NCBI GenBank assembly: GCA_934454585.1
Contig: CAKSFP010000014.1
Span: 1-64,000, forward strand
Source: an uncultured Clostridia bacterium
GTDB lineage: Bacteria > Bacillota > Clostridia > UMGS1810
Length of the DNA: 64,000 nucleotides
Direction of reading: 5' to 3'
The first letter of the stretch is position 1. The number at the start of each line of letters is the position of its first letter. The position numbers and the translations under genes are program-made. A model generated the notes under the pieces. It searched no databases. It saw only the letters and a program-made list of their open reading frames with translations, and was not told where the DNA came from. Positions 52,055 through 59,412 of the stretch are shown piece after piece.

Positions 52055-52094
52055 TTGTTTTTCTTCGTTTTCTGTGTGATGTTTTTGCCTAATC

Positions 52095-52123
52095 ATTGTA
52101 TCACATTTTGTTGATTAAAACAA
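52095..52123 (-). promoter_or_regulatory. sigma-A promoter for the DUF554 gene
   Basis: On the minus strand TTGTTT (52123-52118) and TACAAT (52100-52095) are 17 bases apart. Confidence 0.65.
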
Positions 52124-52173
52124 TGATTTTTGCGTATTGTTTTTCAATACACAAGTTGGCGGACGAATGATGT

Positions 52174-53130
52174 TTATAAAATCCACTTATTTTTTAGCGA
52201 ATACCAGATTGTTCGTTTGTCATCATATCCGCTACCTGAGCGATATGTGATAGTTAAGTAATCAATCGTTTCGCCTTTAACTAAATTTCCTTCGTATGTT
52301 GAAATATAACAGTCGGTTTCTCCGCCTGAGTAAAGTCTGATATCGTAACTACCTAGGTTTGAGGTACTATAATACCATGAAGAGAGTCCTATTGGTCTCA
52401 GTTTACTTGTAACAACATCCGTAGAATAAATGATTTTGGAACATAGATCTGGTGAACTATATTTATTTAATTTTATATGTCCTGTTATGCAGGAAAAATC
52501 GTTGATAGTAAAAATATTGTCTTCCCCAAATTCATCTTCACATTTCTCAGGGGTCAGGAAAGCGTATATGGTGAGGGTACAGTTTCCCTTTTTATTATCA
52601 TCCCAAAAGTCAAAAGTAACGGTATCTCCCAGTTTATACGGATGCTCTCTTGTTCCGTCGACTACTTTCGAGATATCGTAATTGCTGTTTTTGCTGATAA
52701 GAACCGAGTCTGTCATCTCATCCCATTTGACATTATATCCGAATGCCTCTGCCACATATCTTGCCGGTGCGAGAATTCTTCCGTTTATCATAACAGGTGT
52801 AACATCCATTTCAACAGGTGAACCGTTGATATATTCGGTTGTACTGTTCAATTTCATTTTAACTACTGTATTTTTCTTCGTGCTGATTGCAGTTTGGTTG
52901 ACATCGTCCCATACAACCGTTGCCCCCATGGCTTCAAAGATTGCTCTTATAGGCACCATTGTGCGGTTATTGATACTTTGCGGAGGTGTATCAAAATTAA
53001 TTCTTTGTCCGTCAATTCCCGAGTATTCCTCAAGATAAACATCAATTTCGTTATTCGCTGCAAAAGCGCAAATTGCAGATGAAATAACAATTAATAATGC
53101 GAAAAGTGTTGCTGAAATCAATTTTTTCAT
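52174..53130 (-). CDS. secreted protein with copper amine oxidase-like N-terminal (stalk) domain
   Basis: The 318-residue protein starts at ATG 53130 (AAAGGA 9 bases upstream) with a clear signal peptide: basic MKKLIS, a hydrophobic core and an AFA-A cleavage site near 24. Residues about 30-140 form the CuAO-N/stalk domain, with IDGQRINFD, NNRTMVPIRAIFEAMGATVVWDD and NGRILAPARYVAEAFGYNVKWDE. The remaining 170 residues have no family I recognise. The domain is a surface-display fold in Clostridia and does not imply amine oxidase activity. Confidence 0.85.
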   Translation of the reverse strand: MKKLISATLFALLIVISSAICAFAANNEIDVYLEEYSGIDGQRINFDTPPQSINNRTMVPIRAIFEAMGATVVWDDVNQTAISTKKNTVVKMKLNSTTEYINGSPVEMDVTPVMINGRILAPARYVAEAFGYNVKWDEMTDSVLISKNSNYDISKVVDGTREHPYKLGDTVTFDFWDDNKKGNCTLTIYAFLTPEKCEDEFGEDNIFTINDFSCITGHIKLNKYSSPDLCSKIIYSTDVVTSKLRPIGLSSWYYSTSNLGSYDIRLYSGGETDCYISTYEGNLVKGETIDYLTITYRSGSGYDDKRTIWYSLKNKWIL

Positions 53131-53217
53131 TTTCATAAATCCTTTCGTAATATGATTTTTTGCACTCTGAAATTTGCACCATGAAAATCCCCTCCCATAG
53201 ATTTGTTTATTGCAAAT

Positions 53218-53247
53218 AAAAAAGTGCGCCAACCGGAGTCGACGCAC
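53218..53247 (-). terminator. terminator-like hairpin in the leader of the stalk-domain gene
   Basis: On the minus strand a 10-bp stem (two G-T wobbles) with tetraloop TCCG is followed by six T residues, 88 bases before the start codon. It could attenuate the gene or end a small upstream transcript. Confidence 0.65.
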
Positions 53248-53270
53248 AAAAAACGCAAACCCCAATTGTC

Positions 53271-53431
53271 GCCAAACAAGTTTCAAGTTATTGATAGAGT
53301 ATATTCTACACAACAGTCTTGATGGAATTTGCATTTTTTATAAATTCGCAAACTGTTGTGCACGACAATAAAAGCGTATTTTTTGCATGACAAAAATATA
53401 CTTATCAATAATTCTATTTAACTTGTTTGGC
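53271..53431. repeat. 161-bp imperfect palindrome, MITE-like
   Basis: Nested matching blocks pair across the whole unit: GCCAAACAAGTT with AACTTGTTTGGC at the ends, then TTATTGATA with TATCAATAA, AGTATA with TATACT, CACAACAGT with ACTGTTGTG, and GAATTT with AAATTC at the centre. No ORF lies inside and no clear target duplication was seen. Confidence 0.8.
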
Positions 53432-53503
53432 AAATAAATTATAACATAATAATTTTTGTTTGTCTACCTTTTGTTTCTATTTCGATTTGCATATTAAAAT
53501 GTA

Positions 53504-53554
53504 TTGACATTTGTTGCGCAGCGTGATACAATACAACTAACGAACATTAGTTAG
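53504..53554 (+). promoter_or_regulatory. promoter with operator-like palindrome for the acetyltransferase gene
   Basis: TTGACA 53504-53509 and TACAAT 53527-53532 are 17 bases apart. The palindrome CTAAC-N8-GTTAG (53537-53554) covers the expected start site, as a TetR-type operator would. No such regulator gene is adjacent. Confidence 0.75.
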
Positions 53555-53638
53555 CAAGGGGTATGATAGCGAGATTCCTGCGTTTTAGAATGACGGTTTC
53601 GGGATCAAGAAAATCAGTATATATTAGGGGGACTTGAA

Positions 53639-54289
53639 ATGAATTACAGAGTTATAGACAAAGAAAAATATTATCGCAAGGGTGTGTTTCGCCATTTTTC
53701 CGAGGATTGCAAATGCTCGACATCAGTCACTGCAAGGATCGATGTGACGGATCTTAAAGAGTATTCAAAGAGAACAGAAACGAAATTCTACATAAACTTT
53801 TTGTACATACTCACGAAGGTGCTTAACTCGCGCGATGATTACAGGATGGGATATCTGTGGCAGACCGACACGCTTATCTGCTATGATAAAATCAACCCGA
53901 CACAGTATATATTTCATGATGATACGGAGACTTGCACGCCCGTTTACACCGAGTATTTTGAGGATTACAAAGTCTTTTACGAAAGGTGCGCGGCGGATAT
54001 TGAGAGAGCCAAGCAGACGCGCGAATATGGGCTTGATACGGCAAATCACCCGAACTGGTTTGACGCGTCATATATCTCCTGGCTGAGTTATGATTCGCTT
54101 AACATTGAACTGCCCGACGGGTATTTGTTTTTCGCGCCGATTGTAAACTGGGGCAGATACAGAGAGGAAAACGGACGACTGATGATGCCCGTCACGGTGC
54201 GGCTCAACCATGCCATAGCCGACGGATATCTGGTCGCAAAGGTTTTTAAGCTGCTTGAGGATGAAATTTGCCGTTTGACAACCGTGTAA
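53639..54289 (+). CDS. chloramphenicol acetyltransferase-like O-acetyltransferase
   Basis: The 216 residues match the CAT fold family (about 210-220). The catalytic His is in LNHAIADGYLVAKV near residue 195, matching the HHxxxDG motif except that the first His is Asn; the catalytic second His and the Asp are kept. The N-terminal SVTARIDVTDLKEYSKRT and FYINFLYILTKVLN segments are also typical. Whether it inactivates chloramphenicol or acetylates another compound cannot be told; many relatives are xenobiotic acetyltransferases. Confidence 0.85.
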   Translation: MNYRVIDKEKYYRKGVFRHFSEDCKCSTSVTARIDVTDLKEYSKRTETKFYINFLYILTKVLNSRDDYRMGYLWQTDTLICYDKINPTQYIFHDDTETCTPVYTEYFEDYKVFYERCAADIERAKQTREYGLDTANHPNWFDASYISWLSYDSLNIELPDGYLFFAPIVNWGRYREENGRLMMPVTVRLNHAIADGYLVAKVFKLLEDEICRLTTV

Positions 54290-54296
54290 CGAAAAA

Positions 54297-54330
54297 CAAA
54301 GGCGGATGCCTGATGCATCCGCCTTTGTTT
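54297..54330. terminator. bidirectional terminator between the acetyltransferase and proB genes
   Basis: A perfect 13-bp stem (54297-54309 with 54315-54327) has a 5-base loop; short T-runs flank it on the plus side and A-runs on the other side. Confidence 0.85.
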
Positions 54331-54352
54331 ATGTAATTAAAATTCAATCTTT

Positions 54353-55150
54353 TTATTTTTGTCCCACAAACAGCGTTCCGACAGACTTGCCGGCAACTAT
54401 GTCATATATGCCGTCAGGGTGTTTGCCGTTTGTTATCACCACATCGGTGCCGTTGGATGTGGCGAGGTGCGCCGCGCCGAGCTTGGTTTTCATTCCGCCG
54501 GTGCCGCGTCGCGAACCGGCACTGCCGGCGAGGGAAAACAGATTTTCATCTATGTGTTCTATCTTCTCAATGAGTTTTGCGTGCAGATTCAGTCTCGGGT
54601 CACTATCATACATTCCGTCTATGTCCGACAGGATGATGAGTTTTTGTGCTTTGCACAGCACCGCAACCACAGCGGAGAGCATATCGTTGTCGCCGAACAG
54701 GCGGTCTTCGGATTCTATCTCCTTGTAGCTGACCGAATCGTTTTCGTTTACCACAGGTATTATGCCCATCTCAAGCAGGGCATCAAATGTGTTTGTGATG
54801 TTTTCTTTCTTTTCCTCGTCCTCTATGTCGTCTGCGTTGAGCAATATCTGCGCAATCGTCTTGTCGTAATCGCCGAAGAACTTGTCGTACCAGTACATTA
54901 TACTGCACTGACCTACTGCCGCTGCCGCCTGCTTCATGCGCATCTCGGTCGGTTTTGATTCCATGCCGAGTTTGTTTGAGCCAACTGCTATTGCTCCGGA
55001 GGAGACGAGTATCACTTCATAACCCTTGTTTTGCACATCTGCCAGCACGCAGGCAAGGCGGTCAAACGACCTTAAATCGCTTTTTCCGTTTTCGTTTGTC
55101 AGAGTGGATGTGCCCACTTTAATTACAATCCTGTTTTGATATAGTTCCAT
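54353..55150 (-). CDS. proB: glutamate 5-kinase (short form without PUA domain)
   Basis: ProB phosphorylates glutamate in the first step of proline synthesis. The 265 residues hold only the amino acid kinase domain: VIKVGTSTLTNENGKSD at the start, VSSGAIAVGSNKLG, NENDSVS, FGDNDMLSA and RGTGGMKTKLGAA. The C-terminal PUA domain of the 360-residue form is absent, as in a subset of Firmicutes. proA is not in the window, so the pathway genes are split. Confidence 0.93.
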   Translation of the reverse strand: MELYQNRIVIKVGTSTLTNENGKSDLRSFDRLACVLADVQNKGYEVILVSSGAIAVGSNKLGMESKPTEMRMKQAAAAVGQCSIMYWYDKFFGDYDKTIAQILLNADDIEDEEKKENITNTFDALLEMGIIPVVNENDSVSYKEIESEDRLFGDNDMLSAVVAVLCKAQKLIILSDIDGMYDSDPRLNLHAKLIEKIEHIDENLFSLAGSAGSRRGTGGMKTKLGAAHLATSNGTDVVITNGKHPDGIYDIVAGKSVGTLFVGQK

Positions 55151-55182
55151 TAATTACACCTCTTGAATTTTCTGCCTGTTAT

Positions 55183-55211
55183 ATTGTATCATATGTTTTC
55201 GGTTAAAACAA
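55183..55211 (-). promoter_or_regulatory. sigma-A promoter for proB
   Basis: On the minus strand TTGTTT (55211-55206) and TACAAT (55188-55183) are 17 bases apart, 33 bases before the start codon. Confidence 0.7.
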
Positions 55212-55272
55212 GGGGTTTGGGTTAATTAATATTAAAATTAAATGACAATGTGGCTTAAACACGCGATTTCGG

Positions 55273-55302
55273 TTGACAAAACAAGGGTATTCGGTATATA
55301 AT
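55273..55302 (+). promoter_or_regulatory. sigma-A promoter for ssrA
   Basis: TTGACA 55273-55278 and TATAAT 55297-55302 are 18 bases apart. Transcription would begin about 37 bases before the mature tmRNA 5' end. Confidence 0.8.
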
Positions 55303-55345
55303 GATAGACACACGGAGATAATATATTATGTTTTTGATGTGCCTC

Positions 55346-55691
55346 GGGGGCGTAAAGGTTTCGACGGGGATTATGAACAAAGAGGAGCGAGTAGCGGCGG
55401 GCACCGCTTAAAAAGCCTAAACTTAAATATAAAAGCTAACGATAATATAGCTTACGCTGCCTAATTAAAGGCGGCCGTTCTGTCCGAGCAGACCGCGGCA
55501 CGGATAAGGGCGTCATTCTGCGGTGAACATGAGCGGTCAAAGCTTTGAGACCGCCACGACTTATGAAGCTACCGATGTGCACAGCTTGTCTGTGAGCTGT
55601 GCGTTGGGGGAATCTTGATCACAGACTGCACTCGGAGAGCCTCTTTTGGATTGGTTTTCGGACAGGAGTTCGATTCTCCTCGCCTCCACCA
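55346..55691 (+). ncRNA. ssrA: transfer-messenger RNA
   Basis: tmRNA rescues stalled ribosomes. The 5' end GGGGGCGTAAAGGTTTCGAC and the 3' end with a T-arm (GGAGTTCGATTCTCC) and CGCCTCCACCA are diagnostic; the acceptor stem pairs GGGGGCG with CGCCTCC (one wobble) and CCA is encoded. The tag reading frame GCT AAC GAT AAT ATA GCT TAC GCT GCC TAA (55435-55464) gives ANDNIAYAA, ending in YAA rather than the common LAA. A terminator follows 8 bases later. Confidence 0.97.
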
Positions 55692-55698
55692 CAACGCA

Positions 55699-55731
55699 GA
55701 AAGCGCCCTAAAAGAGGCGCTTTCGTTTTTT
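55699..55731 (+). terminator. ssrA terminator
   Basis: GAAAGCGCC pairs with GGCGCTTTC around an 8-base loop and is followed by G and six T residues. Confidence 0.93.
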
Positions 55732-55739
55732 AATCCCGC

Positions 55740-55812
55740 AAAAATCCCTGTTTTGCACTATGCAAAACAGGGATTTTTGACAGTCCGAAACCACCCGCTG
55801 GGCGGGTGGTTA
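55740..55812 (-). terminator. two hairpins after cysK
   Basis: A 15-bp stem with loop ACTAT (about 55741-55775) and the stem AACCACCCGC with GCGGGTGGTT at 55790-55812 lie between cysK and ssrA. The first has T/A runs on both sides and can terminate either way. Confidence 0.7.
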
Positions 55813-55833
55813 TGATTTAATTCAAAATACAAC

Positions 55834-56763
55834 TCACTCCGCAAACATCGGTGTAGACAGATATCTGTCGCCGGTGTCGGGCAGGAGAGCAACAATTGTC
55901 TTGCCCTCATTTTCGGGGCGCTTTGCCAGGATGGTTGCCGCATAGACCGCCGCACCGGACGATATGCCCACAAGCACGCCTTCTTTGCGCGCTATAGCTC
56001 TGCCGGCGGCAAAAGCGTCCTCGTTTTCAATCTTTATTATCTCGTCATAGATCTTTGTGTTGAGCGTGTCGGGCACAAATCCCGCGCCTATTCCCTGAAT
56101 CTTGTGCGGACCGGGTTTGCCCTCAGAGAGCACCGGAGATCCTGCCGGCTCAACCGCAACTATCTTGACATCGGGATTTTTTGACTTGAGGCATTCGCCG
56201 ACGCCTGTGAGGGTGCCGCCCGTGCCTACTCCGGCAACGAAGATGTCAACCTTGCCGTCAGTGTCGTTCCATATCTCGGGGCCGGTGGTCGCACGGTGAA
56301 CTGCCGGGTTTGCCGGGTTGGTGAACTGACTGGGGATGAAGCTGCCCGGTGTCTCGTCCGCAAGCTGTTTAGCCTTTTCTATGGCGCCTTTCATGCCCTT
56401 TGCACCGTCTGTGAGCACAAGCTCCGCGCCGTATGCCTTGAGCAGATTCCTGCGCTCAACGCTCATTGTCTCCGGCATGGTGAGAATTATTCTGTAGCCT
56501 CTCGCCGCCGCCACGGACGCAAGGCCTATGCCTGTGTTGCCGCTTGTCGGCTCAATGATCACCGAACCGGGTTTAAGCTGACCGTTTGCCTCTGCATCGT
56601 CTATCATCGCTTTGGCAATTCTGTCCTTCACGCTGCCTGCCGGGTTAAAATACTCCAGCTTTGCAAGGATTTTTGCCGAAAGGTTGTTTTCTTTTTCGTA
56701 GTTTGTAAGTTCAAGCAGCGGTGTGCCGCCGATTAAGTCTGTTGCTTTTGTGTATACATTCAT
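55834..56763 (-). CDS. cysK: cysteine synthase A
   Basis: CysK makes cysteine from O-acetylserine and sulfide with PLP. The 309 residues are full length. The PLP lysine is in NPAGSVKDRIA near residue 43, the substrate loop TSGNTGIGLA near 70, and the phosphate-binding GVGTGGTLTG near 175. The start ATG 56763 follows AAAGGAG. The promoter region 56874-56926 carries a palindrome at the start site, so the gene is probably under sulfur or Rrf2-type control. Confidence 0.96.
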   Translation of the reverse strand: MNVYTKATDLIGGTPLLELTNYEKENNLSAKILAKLEYFNPAGSVKDRIAKAMIDDAEANGQLKPGSVIIEPTSGNTGIGLASVAAARGYRIILTMPETMSVERRNLLKAYGAELVLTDGAKGMKGAIEKAKQLADETPGSFIPSQFTNPANPAVHRATTGPEIWNDTDGKVDIFVAGVGTGGTLTGVGECLKSKNPDVKIVAVEPAGSPVLSEGKPGPHKIQGIGAGFVPDTLNTKIYDEIIKIENEDAFAAGRAIARKEGVLVGISSGAAVYAATILAKRPENEGKTIVALLPDTGDRYLSTPMFAE

Positions 56764-56873
56764 GATTCATATCTCCTTTTAACTATGTAAGTTTAATTTT
56801 TGCGTTTATGTTAAAATTGTATGTTCCTACATCGTTTGCGGTTCTTCATAACTGCCACCTCACAATTCCTATA

Positions 56874-56926
56874 ATGCCTACTTGCTTTGTAGGCATTATT
56901 ATATCATTATATATTTTATTTGTCAA
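56874..56926 (-). promoter_or_regulatory. cysK promoter with palindromic operator
   Basis: On the minus strand TTGACA (56926-56921) and TATAAT (56903-56898) are 17 bases apart. AATGCCTAC-N7-GTAGGCATT lies across the start site. Its CCTAC/GTAGG halves resemble sites of Rrf2 family regulators (CymR, IscR); the regulator is inferred. The leader of about 110 bases holds no recognised riboswitch. Confidence 0.75.
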
Positions 56927-57050
56927 TAGCTTTTTTGAATTTTTTTGAAAAAATTTTTTCATATGCGCAAAGTTTAACACAACTGTGAGCCGTTATTAAA
57001 TTATCAATTTTGTGCGGCGGTAAATTTTCAGTAAAATTATCAAAAAAACT

Positions 57051-57079
57051 TTGACTTTTTTGTCGAATGGTTATATAAT
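57051..57079 (+). promoter_or_regulatory. sigma-A promoter for the permease gene
   Basis: TTGACT 57051-57056 and TATAAT 57074-57079 are 17 bases apart, about 66 bases before the start codon. Confidence 0.8.
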
Positions 57080-57145
57080 GTATGATTGGAATTTGTATTT
57101 TCAGTTCCGAATAAAAATTTTTACTAAATTAATGGAGGCGCAGCG

Positions 57146-58498
57146 ATGTTGGCACAAATTTTCGCGATATCGATATTCATATTGATGTTCGCACTGGTAA
57201 TTTCGGAAAAGCTCGAAAGACATGTTGTAACACTGCTTTGCGCCGCCGCCACACTGGTGTTTGTTTTTGGACTGTGCATGCACAGTTACGGGGCAATCAG
57301 CGCCACACTCAATGTGCGCAGTATTTTCACATTGAATTTCTGGCATCAGTCTGGCGCCGGCGAGGAGACATCTTCGGGCATCAACTGGGCAACGATTATT
57401 TTCATCATGGGCATGATGGTAATGGTTGAGGGCATGGCAAAGGCGGGATTTTTCCGTTGGCTCTGCATAACCATTGCAAATCTTGTGAAGTATAAGGTCA
57501 TACCTATATTTGTTACATTCATGCTTATGTCGGCGGTGTTGTCGATGTTTATAGACAGCATAACTGTCATACTCTTTTTGGCGGCCGTTACGGTGGAACT
57601 GGCGCAGATGCTGCGTTTTGACCCCATACCGATGATACTGGCAGAAATCTTCTGCGCAAATCTCGGTGGTTCGGCGACAATGTGCGGAGATCCCCCGAAC
57701 ATAATCATTGGCACATCTCTGGGTTATTCTTTCGGAGATTTTATCACCAACACGGGCATAATTGCCGGCATATCGATTGTGATTATGATTGCATATTTCC
57801 TTCTTGTGTTCAAAAAGGAATTAAAATCGGATGACAGTGCGGTTGATTCAAAGAATTATCCCTCGCCGTCATCGGCAATTACGGATAAAAAGAGTTTTGC
57901 GAGCAGCTGCGTGATATTTGCGATTGCCATAGTTCTGCTCGTCAGCCATGCACAGACCGGACTTACTGTTGCGTTTATAGGCACATTCATTGCGATAATC
58001 ACTCTAATTTCGTCCGGCAGGGATGCAATAAAACTCATTTGCGGCATAGATTACAAAACTTTGCTTTTCTTTGTGGGGCTCTTTGTTGTTGTCGGCGGAC
58101 TGGAGCAGACCGGAGTGCTTGAGATAATTGCCGGTTTTATAGAAAAAATATGTCAGGGCAACCTCTATCTCATGGTTGCGATTATTATATGGATATCGGG
58201 AATTGCGAGCGCATTTATAGACAACATTCCTTTTGCGGCAACCATGATACCCATTATTAAAAGTCTTGCGGCGGCTTCGGGCTTGGATACCGAGGTGCTT
58301 ACATGGGCGCTTTCCATGGGTACCGATATCGGCGGCAGCGCCACGCCTATAGGTGCATCGGCAAATGTTGTGGGCACATCCGTCGCAGCAAAAGAGGGTT
58401 ATCCTGTGGGCTGGGGGCGCTATTGTAAGGCTATGGTGCCGGCAACGGTCATTGTTCTTGTTATATCAACGGTATTTATTTGCGTTAGATATTTATAA
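57146..58498 (+). CDS. ArsB/NhaD family ion permease
   Basis: The 450-residue protein has about eleven membrane spans and belongs to the IT superfamily (SLC13-like, ArsB/NhaD). NLGGSATMCGDPPNIIIG near 175 and GGSATPIGASANVVG near 395 are the inverted substrate-site motifs of the family. DSITVILFLAAVTVEL and FIDNIPFAATMIPI are also typical. It could be a sodium/proton antiporter or an anion transporter; sequence alone does not decide. A cytidylate-kinase-like gene follows 17 bases later. Confidence 0.87.
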   Translation: MLAQIFAISIFILMFALVISEKLERHVVTLLCAAATLVFVFGLCMHSYGAISATLNVRSIFTLNFWHQSGAGEETSSGINWATIIFIMGMMVMVEGMAKAGFFRWLCITIANLVKYKVIPIFVTFMLMSAVLSMFIDSITVILFLAAVTVELAQMLRFDPIPMILAEIFCANLGGSATMCGDPPNIIIGTSLGYSFGDFITNTGIIAGISIVIMIAYFLLVFKKELKSDDSAVDSKNYPSPSSAITDKKSFASSCVIFAIAIVLLVSHAQTGLTVAFIGTFIAIITLISSGRDAIKLICGIDYKTLLFFVGLFVVVGGLEQTGVLEIIAGFIEKICQGNLYLMVAIIIWISGIASAFIDNIPFAATMIPIIKSLAAASGLDTEVLTWALSMGTDIGGSATPIGASANVVGTSVAAKEGYPVGWGRYCKAMVPATVIVLVISTVFICVRYL

Positions 58499-58515
58499 TA
58501 TAGGGAGGAAAAATC

Positions 58516-59115
58516 ATGGGTACGAAACAGATGATTATCTCGGTCGGCCGTGAATTCGGCAGCGGAGGTCACGAGATTGCGGAAATGATTGCTGAAAAAT
58601 TTGCCTTGCCGCTCTATGACAACAATCTGCTGCGTGAGATTGCCGATGAAAAAAATCTCAACTTTGAGAAGCTTGAAAAATATGATGAAAAGCCGAAAAT
58701 TAAGCTTTTTTCGCGCAATGTGCAGGGTTACAGCAATTCTCCCGAGGAGAACATTGCCAACATTCAGTTCGATTTTTTGCGCAAAAAGGCAGAGGCTGGC
58801 GAGTCGTTCGTGATTGTCGGCAGGTGCGCTGAGGAAATACTTAAGAACTATGACTGCCTCACCACGGTGTTTATCCTTGGTGACCTGAGCGCAAAGATTG
58901 AGCGTATAAGCCGCATATACAATGTGTCTGCGGACAAGGCGGAGAACATCATAGTCCAGCGTGACAAAAAGAGAAAGTCGTATCACAACCATTATTGCAA
59001 GAACAAATGGGGCGACTCGCGCAATTATGAGCTTTCGGTGAACAGCAGCAGGATCGGTGTGGAAAAGACCGCAGAGCTGATTGAGGGTTACATAAGGACA
59101 AAGTACAATATGTAA
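58516..59115 (+). CDS. cytidylate kinase-like family protein
   Basis: The 199 residues match the cytidylate_kin2 family of P-loop proteins. ISVGREFGSGGHEIAEMIAEK at 8-28 contains the P-loop-like GREFGSGG, and FVIVGRCAEEILKN near 98 and RDKKRKSYHNHYCKNKWGD near 153 are family landmarks. It is distinct from the essential Cmk and often sits beside transporters in Firmicutes. The substrate is not established. It probably shares the permease promoter. Confidence 0.82.
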   Translation: MGTKQMIISVGREFGSGGHEIAEMIAEKFALPLYDNNLLREIADEKNLNFEKLEKYDEKPKIKLFSRNVQGYSNSPEENIANIQFDFLRKKAEAGESFVIVGRCAEEILKNYDCLTTVFILGDLSAKIERISRIYNVSADKAENIIVQRDKKRKSYHNHYCKNKWGDSRNYELSVNSSRIGVEKTAELIEGYIRTKYNM

Positions 59116-59121
59116 CAATAT

Positions 59122-59190
59122 GATGAATTGCCTTGCGGCATGAATTGAAATCGGTGATTTCATGAATTGTGCCATGCGAATTAAAAAGGC
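59122..59190. repeat. solo hairpin array related to the four-helix-bundle element
   Basis: ATGAATT linkers join GCC-TTGC-GGC, GAAATC-GGT-GATTTC and a GTGCC-started unit. This is the same architecture as 45673-45834 but with no protein gene. Confidence 0.8.
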
Positions 59191-59205
59191 AATTCAATGC
59201 ATTAC

Positions 59206-59340
59206 GGGGCGATGGGGTCATCGCCCCTACAAACGCAGTGTCGGCAATTACCCGTAGGGGCGACCCTGTGTGGTCGCCCGAGCAAATTAACACCTTTGCA
59301 CGAATTAACACTTATCCGGGAACGACCTGTGTGTCGTTCC
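59206..59340. repeat. three tandem short palindromes
   Basis: The units are GGGGCGATG-GGGT-CATCGCCCC (59206-59227), GGGCGACC-CTGTGT-GGTCGCCC (59258-59279) and GGAACGAC-CTGTGT-GTCGTTCC (59319-59340). They fill the gap before the next gene together with the solo hairpin array. Confidence 0.88.
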
Positions 59341-59412
59341 GCAAGCAAGTTCCGCACTTCCTTTGCATACATTTGTATGAGAACAAATATATGCAAAGGG
59401 AGTGTATTTTTT

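Noticed and set aside
53140..53270. cyclic di-GMP riboswitch in the leader of the stalk-domain gene
   Set aside because: Considered because such proteins are often under this switch and a terminator is present, but the conserved GEMM core was not found.
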